Below are positions 51,511 through 61,342 of a DNA stretch of 63,881 nucleotides, one piece after another. The DNA comes from Roseburia sp. Its GTDB lineage: Bacteria; Bacillota; Clostridia; Lachnospirales; Lachnospiraceae. How positions within the stretch are numbered: the first letter of the stretch is position 1; each line of letters opens with the position of its first letter. Below the pieces are notes generated by a model. The model did not search any database, had not been told where the DNA came from, and saw nothing but the letters and a program-made list of their open reading frames with translations. Both the position numbers and the translations under genes were made by a program. The DNA lies in contig JAFYVJ010000068.1 in NCBI GenBank assembly GCA_017549185.1, positions 1 to 63,881 of the forward strand, read 5' to 3'.

Positions 51511-54500
51511 ATGAGATTAAGAAAAAGAATAACTGCAGCAGCATTGGCAGTGATTATGGTATGTTCGATGTTCCTTGGACATTTACCAGAAAACGTATTT
51601 GCTGCTGAGACAAAAACAATGGCTCATTTAAAAGCCGGAAGTGGTAATGCAAATGGTCATTTTGGCAGTGCAACACCGGAAGCGTTCGCTTTATCAGCAA
51701 AAGGTGATATTACAAACGAAGCATTTAGTGCAACTGTACAGCTTGCAAGTGCTAAAACAGATACAAGATTACGTTTTGTAACCAAATATGTAGATGATAC
51801 ACATTGGGGTTATGTGTCATATGACATGGGAACATGGATGTTCGAATATAAGAACGGTGATGCAGCTAACTGGCCAACCATCAGCGGACTTCCGACAATC
51901 GAACAGAATGACGTTGTAAATGTAGCATTCGAATATGTAGACACAGGTTTACAGGTAACTGTAAATAACGTAACAGCAAATACAAGTGGTTCTACAGTAG
52001 TAACAGATACGAACTGTCTTGCATTAAAAGACCAGGCAGGTAAAGTTGGTTTTGGTGCAGGTAGATATTCGGAGCAGATTACAGAGATTTATTTATCAGA
52101 TGTTGTAATCGGTGGCACAACTTATGCAAACTATACAACTGATTTTGCATTATACAATGCAAGTTTAGAAGGTCAGGTATTTGAAGTAGTAGAAGTTGGC
52201 GGAGAAGAACCGGATAATACAGAGAATACTGAGAATACTGAGAACACAGAGAATACCGAGAACACAGAAAAACCGGGAGATGATCCGGTAGTAGACCCAA
52301 GCTTAGGAAGAGCATGGTATAAAATTACTGGTGGAAGCAATAACGGAGGCGGTCACGCTTATGGTAATGCATCAACAGCAGCACCAGTTTTGTTATTGGA
52401 CAATAACAAAGTAATGGAAAATGGCGGAGCTATTTCTTTAGCATTAAAACCAAGTAATAACTGGGGTGTATTCTACAGCTATGTAGATGACAATAACTGG
52501 TTATATGTAGGTTATGATAGCAGCAGTCAGTGGTATTACCAGTACAAATTAAATGGACAGGAAAACTATCCGAAGATTGCTGGTTTACCAACACCTGTAG
52601 AAGGTGAAGAAATGCAGATGTCAGTTTCATTAAGTAATGAGACATTGGCAGTAATTGTAAATGGAGTAACCGTACGTGTTACAAATCAGACTTTAATCAA
52701 CTTTGCAAATCAGAATGCCGGCAAAGGACGTTTTGGTGTAAAAACAAATGGAGCAACAAACATTTCTTTTGCAGATTTTAAATACAATAATGCAGATTGT
52801 ATGAGCGATAGCTGGGTATTCTGTGCTGAACGTAATGGACAGCTCAAAAATGTAGAATATTCTCCGGTAGCACCTGTAACAGGTACAATTACAGATGCAG
52901 CAACAGGACTTCCGGTAGAAGGTGCATCTGTTTACTTTGGCAATAATGTTGCAAAAACAGCAGCAGATGGTACTTATTCCTTTACAGCACTTGAACTTGG
53001 TACTTATGCAGTAGCAGTGTCAAAACCTGGTTATCTTGCATATTCAGGTAATGCAGAAGTAGCAGAAGAAGGTAATGTATTTAATATTCAGATTTCAGAA
53101 CAACCACCACTTGATCTTGAACAGTATGATTCTATTCAGTCAGATGTAATGAAAGTTTACATCGGAAAAGAATTCCCACTTGTTGCAAGATATGAATTAC
53201 TTTCAGAAGGAAATGAAGGAAAATTCTTCCGTGGTAATGAAAATGCATTAAATACAGTAAAAATCAATGGAATTTCTATTGTTCCAACTGTAACAGTAGA
53301 AGGAACAACAGATGATGCTAGAACTTACGCAATGCATGTAGAAGATGCAACATCAGGAATCAACTTCGATATGAAAGTGAAGATTTCTGTAGATGCAGAT
53401 ACACTTACATGGGAAGTTGTTGAACTTAAAAAAGCACCAACTTGTCCTAAGATTGCTACGATTGACGTAGATGGATTAAATCTTTTGACAGTCAGTGCAG
53501 TAGAAGAAGGTGCAAACTTCGCAGGTGCAGGAAACTCTACTGTAACTACAGTAACTGGAGACGTGTTCCAGAGTTTTGAAGATGGATTCGTTCCATCCGC
53601 TAAAGATGGTTATTTATATGGTATTCTTACGAATGGTAAATTAAGTGCAGGTCTTTTCAGTAATTCAGAGGCAGAAGGTGACAAACGTGTTATCCGTAAC
53701 AACGGAGCTGATACAATGAGCTTAACAAGTGCACCATGGTACTATGAATTAGGTGATAAGAATGGACAGAGGGTGGCAGCAAATTATCAGCCTTATCCAG
53801 TAAGTGAACTTCCATGGGTAAAAGTTGCAATTGCAGCAGATGCCAATGAAGATGGTGAGATTGACTGGAACGATGGTGCATTAGTAACTCGTAAGATTGT
53901 TCATATTCCTTACGGAGCAGAAGTGATGAAAGATATGGTGAACTATCGTATCGTTATGAACTTCTCTAGTATGGCACCAAACCCATTCCTTGCGACAGCA
54001 GATAATATTAAAAAAGTATACCTTGCAACAGACGGTCTTCCACAGGGCGTTGTGTTAAAAGGTTATGGAAATGAAGGTCACGACTCAGCAAACTCTGAAT
54101 ATGCAGACGTTGCAGAACGTGAAGGTGGTATCGAAGATTTCCGTGATTTAATTAAGATTGCACATAAATACAATACAGAAGTTGGTATTCATGTTAATGC
54201 ACAGGAAGCGTATCCGGAAGCAAAATCTTTCAACGAAGATATGCTTTCAAAACCTATCTCCGGTGGTTGGGGATGGTTAGACCAGTCCCATGTAATCGAT
54301 AAGATTTGGGATTTATCAAGCCAGGCAAGATGGAAACGTCTTGTACAGTTATATGACCGTATCAATGGAACCAATCATTTAAACCTTGATTGGGAAAAAG
54401 GAGAGTATGTAAAAGATTCTCAGGGTACTGTTGATATTTCAAAAGAAGACATCCAGAAAGAAGCAGAATCTAAACCAGATAACATGGACTTCATCTACCT

Positions 54501-57500
54501 TGACGTTTGGTATCAGGATGCATGGGAAACAAGAAGAATTGCAGAAGAATTCAATGCATTAGGATGGAGATTCTCAACAGAGTTTAGTGCAGAAGGTGAA
54601 TACGATTCTACATGGCATCACTGGTCAACCGACGCAGCATACGGTGGAGCTGCAATGAAGGGATATAACAGCCAGATTATCCGTTTCATCCGTAATGACC
54701 AGAGAGATTCACAGGTATTAAACTATCCATCATTCGGTGGAACAGCAGATAACCAATTATTAGGTGGATATCGTTTATATGGTTTTGAAGGCTGGGGTGG
54801 TGACCAGAACTTTAATAACTATATTTTACAGACATTTAACCAGAACCTTCCAACAAGATTCTTACAGCACTATTATGTAGTTGACTGGGAGAATTATGCA
54901 GAAGGTGAATCACCAGTAGGAAACATCGAGAAACAGATTACCTTAAAGAACGACGACGATGATGTTGTAATTGTAAAGAGAAATGAAAAGCAGCGTTCAG
55001 ATGAAAATATCGAACGTACAATTACATTAAATGGTAAAAAAGTATTAGATGATGTTACATACTTATTACCTTGGACAGAAGAAGATGGTACTGTGAAGTT
55101 ATATCACTGGAACTTAGATGGTGGTAAGACAACATGGGAATTACCGGATGACTTCAAAGGTCTTAAAAATGTATATGTATACGAATTATCAGACCAGGGA
55201 CGTATCAATGAAAAGACTGTTGCAGTTAAGAATAACAAAGTAACTCTTGAAGCAAAAGCAGCTACAGCATACGTAGTTGTTAAAGGCGAAGGCGTAAAAG
55301 AATTACAGGATGACTTTGGTGAATGTGATTATGTTGTAGACCCAGGCTTTAACGGTTATGCAGCAGGTGAACAGTTAGACGAAGCTGATTGGACAGGTGA
55401 TATTACAGATGCATCTGTAGTAGTTGAGAAACATACAACAGGTGATCAGAGACTTGCAATCAACAGTCCAAAGAAAGAGATTACATTAAGCACAAAGATT
55501 TCCGGCTTAACAGCAGGTAAAGATTATGTAGCAGAGTTCTATGTACAGAACGATAGTGATGCGAAAGCATATATTATCGTAGATGCAGGTGAAAAAGAAG
55601 TAGATAATTATACTGAAAAATCTATTTCATATAACTATGTACAGTGTGATATCAAACATGGTACTAATATGCAGAGAATGCAGGTATCTTTCGTTGCAGA
55701 AGCTGAAACAGCAGATTTAATTATCGTAAGAGAAGCTGGTAAGGGAAGCACATATATTGATGATATCCGTATTGTAGAAATTACATTAAATAACTTCCGT
55801 GAAGATGGTTCATTTGTACAGGATTTCGAAACCGTTGTACAGGGATTATATCCATTCGTAATCGGTGGATCACAGGGTGTTACTGATCATAGAACACATC
55901 TTTCACAGTTGAACGCACCATATACACAGGCAGGATGGAATGGACGTGTGATTGATGACGTTATCAGTGGCGAATGGTCATTGAAACACCATACTTCAAG
56001 TACAGGTATTGTTTACCAGACAATTCCACAGAACTTCCGTTTTGAACCGGGTAAGGTATATACAGTAGAATTTGATTACCAGTCAGGTCCGGACAAAGCA
56101 TATGTAATGGTAGTTGGTGATGGAACAACTTACACAATTCCAGCAGCAAATGAATTCTATGCAGCAGCACATGGAACTACTCAGCATGTAACCATGCAGG
56201 TAGTAGGTAGCTTAAGTGGTCAGACATGGATTGGTTTGTATCAGAATGGAAACAAATCTGGTAGCGGAAGCATGGGTCAGACAGACTTTACTCTTGACAA
56301 TTTAGTAATTCGTGAAGAGAAAGATGCAAATGTTGTTTCAATTGAAAAAACTGAACTCTTCAAGGGTGAAACAACTGTAATCTTTGGTAATAATTTAGAA
56401 GCTATCACATGGACAACTAGCAAAGATGGAATTGTTAAAGTTAATAAAGAAGCTAGTACAGTAGAAGCTTTAGCAGCGGGTACAGTGACATTAACAGCAA
56501 CATTCCCAGAAGGCGAACCTATTGTATTTACAATTAAGGTAACAGATAGTGTAGTAGATGAGATTCCAAGAGAAGAGTTCACAGGTATTACAGCAAGTGC
56601 TAATACAGAAGAGCCAACTGGTGAGGGTGCAGGAAACGGACATGCAATCCATGCAGTAGATGGTAATTCATCTACAATCTGGCATTCTCAGTGGACTGGT
56701 GCCGGATTTGCAGTATCAGAACAGAATCCTGCAATTATTACCGTTGATTTAGGAAAAGAGACTGCAATCGGTGGATTTAAGTTCCAGCAGAGACCATCTG
56801 GAGGAACAAACGGTCTTGTACAGCAGTATAGCTATCGTGTATTTGCAGCTGATGGAACAACAGTGTTAAAAGAAGGTTCTCACATTGAAACATCTAATGC
56901 AGGCAAGACAAACGGTGCATGGGAAATAGTAAAATTTGATGACCTTGTAAATGTAAGATACATTGAAATTTCCGTAGAAGTAGGTAGTGGTGGATTTGCA
57001 GCTATTGCAGAAATCAGCCCGGTTGATTTAATAAAAGTAGCTGAGGAAGCAACTCTTAAAAATGCGGTTGTATATGTTGACCAGGAATATGTATTAGTAC
57101 CTAAGTGTACAGAAGGTACTGTAGCAAAAGGTCTTGTATGGACTTCGTCAAATAAAAATGTAGCAACAGTAGATAAGAATGGTGTGGTAACAGGTATTGC
57201 TTTAGGAACAACTGTAATTACAGTGACAAATGCAGTAGGTTTAAATGCAAGTTGTACGATTCGAGTAATTCCTACTCCAGATGATGTAAAACCTTCATTC
57301 AAATTTGATGCTACAACAGTGACATTAGATGCAGCATATCCAGGTTCATCAGAAGCAGTTATTAAACTGTTAATGAACGAAGGATATGTAGTAGAAGATA
57401 TGGTAATTACAGCACCAAATGCTAGTGTAGAAGATTTCGTTCAGGTAGAATGGAATAAAGAAGGTACAGTTTCTTTCGAAGTAGTGAAAGCAGGACTTTT

Positions 57501-59967
57501 GACAGCAGGTAAATATAAGATTGTTGCAACAGTAAAAGGACCTGAGGGTAATAGCTACGAACTTAAGGCTGCATCCGTGAATGTAAAAGTAACAAATTCT
57601 TCAAAAGCAACCGTAAGCAGCAAGAGTAAATCAGTAACAGTTAATCCTTATTTAGGTGGAGCAACTGTAAAAGCAGCTCTTACAGTAAAAGGTTTTGCAC
57701 CACAGAATTATGTAGCTTACACAACTACATATGATTTTGTACCAACGAATGATTTGGCAAAGAAAGCCAATATTCAGTTTGTAGTTGATGCAAGTGGAAA
57801 CATTATCATCACAGGCTTCAATACTTGTGAAGATGGCAAATATACTTATAATTTAATAGGTATTATTGAAGGTACAGACGGAACAGTTGAAACTACAAAA
57901 GCATTAGCATTTACAGTTACAGTGAAAGCAAAAGCTTTAACAGTTGTTCCTGCTAAGAGCTCTGTAACAGTTTATAAAGATTACTGTTCAATTGTTACTA
58001 GAGGCGATGGCGAAGAAGCAAAATCTTACTACAAGGTTGAGATTCCAGTTAGCGTAAAAGAAGCAGCTGGTATGAGTTTAAATAACAATACTACAAATTC
58101 AATGGATGATAAAGATGTTAGAACATACATTGACGACAATAAGTTAGTAGTAGAATTCCCAACTTCAATAGCTAAGCTTAGTAATTTAAAAGTTACACCG
58201 GTAAACGATGCATTTGCAACATTTAAGGTAAGTGTTTCTGTAAAAGCAACTGCACCAAAAGCAACTTTTGCAGCAAATACAGTTACATTTAATCGTTATC
58301 TTGATCCAGCAGTTGTGAATACAGTAGTTGATACAGAAGGATACACAATTGAATCCTTAGATCAGATTGTAATCACAGGCAAGAAGAACGTTGATGTAAC
58401 AGGAGACTTCACAATTACTAAACTTGGTAGAAATGGATTATCTATCAGCATTAAAGCAGAAAGTGTAGATACCATTGCAAATGGTGATTATACAGTATCT
58501 GTAGTACCAACAGTTAATCTTGGTGGAACTACTAAGACATTAGAGGCAGCAACTACATTTAAGTTAAAACTTACTCAGCCAAAACTGAAAGTAAGTGTTG
58601 GTGCAGCGATGAAATCTTCACAGGATGTGAATTTATATCCAGAGCTTGGTGAAGTGACATCAGAAACAGTAGCATTGAATGTATATTATGGAAATGTGAA
58701 ACTTGATATTTCTAAAGTAGAAATCAAGAACACAGCCAAAGAAGCAAAAGTAGTTGTAAATGGAAACGTTTCTGAGAATAATACAGTTAACTTTACTGCA
58801 ATAGCAGATGAGGCTGGATTATATAAGACAGGAAAGAATACGTTTAGTGCAGATATTTATGTAAAAAATGTAAATGGTAGTGCGGATATTAAAGTAGGTA
58901 CTCTTAAGAGTGCATTTGCTGTAAATGTAAAAGCTTTACCAACTAGCGTTACACTTGCAAAAACAAGTCTTACATTCAGCCCATATATGGAACGTAGTGT
59001 AGCTACAACTATTAAGAGTGCAGAATTAGAAGCATTAATACAGACTGGTAAATATCAGTATAGCATTACAGCAACAGAGACAAAGTCTAACTACAAGACA
59101 GAAGTTGCTGAAAAGAATGGTATCATTGATGTAGTTGGATACAACAACGGAATTGTCGTTGTTGATAACAAAGCTCTTCCAGAGAAAAATGCAACTTACT
59201 ATTATGCATTAAAGGTAGTATTCAGCCGAATTGATAATCCAGAGATGACATTTGACTATACTGCTAAGTTAAAAGTTTCTGTAAAGAATACTGTACCACA
59301 GGCAGCATTACAGATGAGTTCTGTTACATTAAACAATGCATTTGTAAATCAGGAAGTAACAAATAAAGTAATCCTTAAAACAGGAACAGGTCTTTGGACA
59401 TTAGATGATTTGAAGGCAGAAGACATCAAAGTAAAGAGCGGTAATAACGATGTTACTGATGCAGGATACTTTACTATCGAACGTGTTGGAAAACAGTTTA
59501 CAATTTCTCTGAATAATATGACAGAAGATGGCAAGTTTATCACAGCTCCTAAGGGAACATATAAAGTTGTTATCACTCCTGATTTAACAGAGAAAGATGG
59601 TAGTGTAAAAGCAGATGATAAAGTAAAAGCATTAACATTTACTGTAAAAGTTAATTCTAGCAGACCTACTGTAAAAGTTGCTTCATCTGTAAAAGTAAAT
59701 GCAGGCGGAGAGACAGTGAAATTACCAGTAACATTATCAAACAAAGGTTCACTTACCTCAATGACAGCAGAATGCACGAAGTTACCAAAGAACGTTGCAA
59801 ATGCGGATGGAATAGAAGTAATTTTATTGGACGATGTAACAATCGGTGTGAAAGCAGGAGAAAATGTAGTTCCTGGTACATACACATTTAAGATTAATCC
59901 TGTAACTATTATTGATGGTGAAGAAATCTTATTAGATGCAAAGACAATTACAGTAACAGTAAAATAA
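51511..59967 (+). CDS. Giant secreted endo-alpha-N-acetylgalactosaminidase (GH101)
   Basis: 2818 residues. It releases Gal-beta-1,3-GalNAc (core 1) from Ser/Thr of mucin-type glycoproteins. Order: signal peptide (1-32); two related concanavalin-like domains (about 40-230 and 268-445) joined by an E-N-T repeat linker; carboxypeptidase-regulatory-like domain (about 450-530); GH101 sandwich and barrel (about 540-1280) with nucleophile Asp998 in Y-L-D-V-W and acid Glu1024 in S-T-E-F-S by comparison with the pneumococcal enzyme; carbohydrate-binding-type domains (about 1285-1605); Big_2 domain; F5/8C-type CBM32 (about 1690-1835); Big_2 domain; then eight tandem beta-sandwich modules (about 1925-2818). 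No LPXTG or SLH anchor. Weak ribosome site (AGTAGGT). Confidence 0.92.
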   Translation: MRLRKRITAAALAVIMVCSMFLGHLPENVFAAETKTMAHLKAGSGNANGHFGSATPEAFALSAKGDITNEAFSATVQLASAKTDTRLRFVTKYVDDTHWGYVSYDMGTWMFEYKNGDAANWPTISGLPTIEQNDVVNVAFEYVDTGLQVTVNNVTANTSGSTVVTDTNCLALKDQAGKVGFGAGRYSEQITEIYLSDVVIGGTTYANYTTDFALYNASLEGQVFEVVEVGGEEPDNTENTENTENTENTENTEKPGDDPVVDPSLGRAWYKITGGSNNGGGHAYGNASTAAPVLLLDNNKVMENGGAISLALKPSNNWGVFYSYVDDNNWLYVGYDSSSQWYYQYKLNGQENYPKIAGLPTPVEGEEMQMSVSLSNETLAVIVNGVTVRVTNQTLINFANQNAGKGRFGVKTNGATNISFADFKYNNADCMSDSWVFCAERNGQLKNVEYSPVAPVTGTITDAATGLPVEGASVYFGNNVAKTAADGTYSFTALELGTYAVAVSKPGYLAYSGNAEVAEEGNVFNIQISEQPPLDLEQYDSIQSDVMKVYIGKEFPLVARYELLSEGNEGKFFRGNENALNTVKINGISIVPTVTVEGTTDDARTYAMHVEDATSGINFDMKVKISVDADTLTWEVVELKKAPTCPKIATIDVDGLNLLTVSAVEEGANFAGAGNSTVTTVTGDVFQSFEDGFVPSAKDGYLYGILTNGKLSAGLFSNSEAEGDKRVIRNNGADTMSLTSAPWYYELGDKNGQRVAANYQPYPVSELPWVKVAIAADANEDGEIDWNDGALVTRKIVHIPYGAEVMKDMVNYRIVMNFSSMAPNPFLATADNIKKVYLATDGLPQGVVLKGYGNEGHDSANSEYADVAEREGGIEDFRDLIKIAHKYNTEVGIHVNAQEAYPEAKSFNEDMLSKPISGGWGWLDQSHVIDKIWDLSSQARWKRLVQLYDRINGTNHLNLDWEKGEYVKDSQGTVDISKEDIQKEAESKPDNMDFIYLDVWYQDAWETRRIAEEFNALGWRFSTEFSAEGEYDSTWHHWSTDAAYGGAAMKGYNSQIIRFIRNDQRDSQVLNYPSFGGTADNQLLGGYRLYGFEGWGGDQNFNNYILQTFNQNLPTRFLQHYYVVDWENYAEGESPVGNIEKQITLKNDDDDVVIVKRNEKQRSDENIERTITLNGKKVLDDVTYLLPWTEEDGTVKLYHWNLDGGKTTWELPDDFKGLKNVYVYELSDQGRINEKTVAVKNNKVTLEAKAATAYVVVKGEGVKELQDDFGECDYVVDPGFNGYAAGEQLDEADWTGDITDASVVVEKHTTGDQRLAINSPKKEITLSTKISGLTAGKDYVAEFYVQNDSDAKAYIIVDAGEKEVDNYTEKSISYNYVQCDIKHGTNMQRMQVSFVAEAETADLIIVREAGKGSTYIDDIRIVEITLNNFREDGSFVQDFETVVQGLYPFVIGGSQGVTDHRTHLSQLNAPYTQAGWNGRVIDDVISGEWSLKHHTSSTGIVYQTIPQNFRFEPGKVYTVEFDYQSGPDKAYVMVVGDGTTYTIPAANEFYAAAHGTTQHVTMQVVGSLSGQTWIGLYQNGNKSGSGSMGQTDFTLDNLVIREEKDANVVSIEKTELFKGETTVIFGNNLEAITWTTSKDGIVKVNKEASTVEALAAGTVTLTATFPEGEPIVFTIKVTDSVVDEIPREEFTGITASANTEEPTGEGAGNGHAIHAVDGNSSTIWHSQWTGAGFAVSEQNPAIITVDLGKETAIGGFKFQQRPSGGTNGLVQQYSYRVFAADGTTVLKEGSHIETSNAGKTNGAWEIVKFDDLVNVRYIEISVEVGSGGFAAIAEISPVDLIKVAEEATLKNAVVYVDQEYVLVPKCTEGTVAKGLVWTSSNKNVATVDKNGVVTGIALGTTVITVTNAVGLNASCTIRVIPTPDDVKPSFKFDATTVTLDAAYPGSSEAVIKLLMNEGYVVEDMVITAPNASVEDFVQVEWNKEGTVSFEVVKAGLLTAGKYKIVATVKGPEGNSYELKAASVNVKVTNSSKATVSSKSKSVTVNPYLGGATVKAALTVKGFAPQNYVAYTTTYDFVPTNDLAKKANIQFVVDASGNIIITGFNTCEDGKYTYNLIGIIEGTDGTVETTKALAFTVTVKAKALTVVPAKSSVTVYKDYCSIVTRGDGEEAKSYYKVEIPVSVKEAAGMSLNNNTTNSMDDKDVRTYIDDNKLVVEFPTSIAKLSNLKVTPVNDAFATFKVSVSVKATAPKATFAANTVTFNRYLDPAVVNTVVDTEGYTIESLDQIVITGKKNVDVTGDFTITKLGRNGLSISIKAESVDTIANGDYTVSVVPTVNLGGTTKTLEAATTFKLKLTQPKLKVSVGAAMKSSQDVNLYPELGEVTSETVALNVYYGNVKLDISKVEIKNTAKEAKVVVNGNVSENNTVNFTAIADEAGLYKTGKNTFSADIYVKNVNGSADIKVGTLKSAFAVNVKALPTSVTLAKTSLTFSPYMERSVATTIKSAELEALIQTGKYQYSITATETKSNYKTEVAEKNGIIDVVGYNNGIVVVDNKALPEKNATYYYALKVVFSRIDNPEMTFDYTAKLKVSVKNTVPQAALQMSSVTLNNAFVNQEVTNKVILKTGTGLWTLDDLKAEDIKVKSGNNDVTDAGYFTIERVGKQFTISLNNMTEDGKFITAPKGTYKVVITPDLTEKDGSVKADDKVKALTFTVKVNSSRPTVKVASSVKVNAGGETVKLPVTLSNKGSLTSMTAECTKLPKNVANADGIEVILLDDVTIGVKAGENVVPGTYTFKINPVTIIDGEEILLDAKTITVTVK
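52222..52266 (+). repeat. 9-bp tandem repeat coding the E-N-T linker of the GH101 protein
   Basis: Five units of GAG-AA(T/C)-AC(N) encode (Glu-Asn-Thr)5 between the two N-terminal domains. Third-position variation shows the repeat is maintained at protein level. Length may vary between strains. Confidence 0.85.
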
Positions 59968-60014
59968 TAATTGTTAGAAACTAGTGAAATAATATAAGAT
60001 ATTGTTATCATTAG

Positions 60015-60050
60015 AAAATGAGGGAATCCAGTTTGGGTTCCCTCATTTTT
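60015..60050 (+). terminator. Intrinsic terminator of the GH101 gene
   Basis: AAAATGAGGGAA (60015-60026) pairs with TTCCCTCATTTT (60038-60049) around an 11-base loop, with further T. Confidence 0.9.
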
Positions 60051-60093
60051 GGTATTTATTTGCAAATTTTTAAAGTTTCTTGTCGAATGGGAG

Positions 60094-60123
60094 TTGACAG
60101 TTGCCATTTATTCTAATTATAAT
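60094..60123 (+). promoter_or_regulatory. Sigma-A promoter of the second nahK copy
   Basis: TTGACA (60094-60099) and TATAAT (60118-60123), both perfect, with an 18-bp spacer. It suggests that this copy is expressed independently of the activator-type promoter at 43404. Confidence 0.75.
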
Positions 60124-60183
60124 ATATAGGAGTATATTTAGGTGTAGACTGTCTAGAAATGTAATAGATTAAGATAGGTTAGA

Positions 60184-61311
60184 ATGGAGATAAGAGTGGA
60201 AATGGTTGCAGGAGAATTAATAAATGAGGTAATAGGTAACTTTAGTTTTCAGGGTGTTTTGAGAGAATCGGCACCATGGGGAAATGGTCATATCAATGAT
60301 ACATTTTTACTTACATATCAGAATGAGGATAAAAAAGAGACACGTTATATTTTACAGCGTATGAATAAAGGTATTTTTACACAACCTGTAGAATTAATGG
60401 AAAATGTAATGAACGTAACCTCTTATCTGCGTAAGATTATCATCGAAAATGGTGGTGATCCGGAACGTGAGACATTGAATGTAATTCCTGCAAAAGATGG
60501 AAAACCTTTTTATGTGGATTCAACAGGTGAGTATTGGAGAAGTTATGTATACATCGAAGATACTACTTGTTTTGACCAGGTAGAGAAACCGGAAGATTTT
60601 TATGAGAGTGCAGTAGCATTTGGTAATTTCCAGAGAATGCTTGCGGATTATCCGGCAGAGACATTACATGAGACTATCAAAGGATTTCATGATACAAAGG
60701 CACGTTTTGCTGTGTTTAAACAGGCAGTGGAAGCAGATGTATGTGGTAGAGCTGCTTCGGTTAAAGATGAGATAGATTTTGTATTAGCAAGAGAAGATGT
60801 GGCAGATTACTTTGGCGATTTACTTGAAAAAGGTGAATTAATTCTTAGAGTAACACACAACGATACAAAACTTAACAACATCATGATGGATAATAAAACA
60901 AGAAAAGGTATCTGTGTTATCGATTTAGATACTGTAATGCCAGGACTTGCGATGAATGATTTTGGCGATTCTATTCGTTTTGGTGCTAGTACAGGAGCAG
61001 AAGATGAAACGGATTTAGATAAAATATGGTGTGATATGGAGTTGTTTGAACTTTATACCAAAGGATTTATTGAAGGATGTGGCGGTAAGCTTGCGAAGAG
61101 AGAAATAGAGCTTCTTCCAATGGGGGCAAAGGTTATGACTTTTGAATGTGGTATGCGTTTCCTGACAGATTATTTGCAGGGAGATACTTATTTTAAGATT
61201 CACAGAGAGCATCATAATCTTGAACGTTGCCGTACTCAGTTTAAATTGGTCGCTGATATGGAGACTAAGTGGGATACGATGGCAGAAATTGTAAAGAAAT
61301 ATAATTATTAA
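60184..61311 (+). CDS. nahK: N-acetylhexosamine 1-kinase (copy 2)
   Basis: A 375-residue paralogue of the kinase at 50175, identical at most positions over the whole length. The catalytic motifs W-G-N-G-H-I-N-D-T-F, T-H-N-D-T-K-L-N-N-I and V-I-D-L-D-T-V-M-P are retained. They differ mainly at the N-terminus and in scattered positions (for example Y-D-F-V-E-D versus Y-V-Y-I-E-D), so the duplication is not recent. The start is either ATG 60184 or ATG 60202, with GGAG at 60186 favouring neither clearly. It has its own consensus promoter and is followed by a coiled-coil gene. It may differ in substrate (GalNAc versus GlcNAc) or simply be constitutive. Confidence 0.88.
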   Translation: MEIRVEMVAGELINEVIGNFSFQGVLRESAPWGNGHINDTFLLTYQNEDKKETRYILQRMNKGIFTQPVELMENVMNVTSYLRKIIIENGGDPERETLNVIPAKDGKPFYVDSTGEYWRSYVYIEDTTCFDQVEKPEDFYESAVAFGNFQRMLADYPAETLHETIKGFHDTKARFAVFKQAVEADVCGRAASVKDEIDFVLAREDVADYFGDLLEKGELILRVTHNDTKLNNIMMDNKTRKGICVIDLDTVMPGLAMNDFGDSIRFGASTGAEDETDLDKIWCDMELFELYTKGFIEGCGGKLAKREIELLPMGAKVMTFECGMRFLTDYLQGDTYFKIHREHHNLERCRTQFKLVADMETKWDTMAEIVKKYNY

Positions 61312-61342
61312 AGCTATGCGAATAAGAAGGAGGGAGAATGTT

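Noticed and set aside
52222-52266. Short tandem repeats considered as a CRISPR array
   Set aside because: The units are 9 bp, contiguous and in frame, encoding Glu-Asn-Thr. There are no spacers, and no cas genes in the window.
59349-60107. Long minus-strand frame (252 codons) antisense to the end of GH101
   Set aside because: It is antisense to the threonine/valine-rich repeat modules, whose codon bias keeps the opposite strand open. It also crosses the terminator at 60015-60050.
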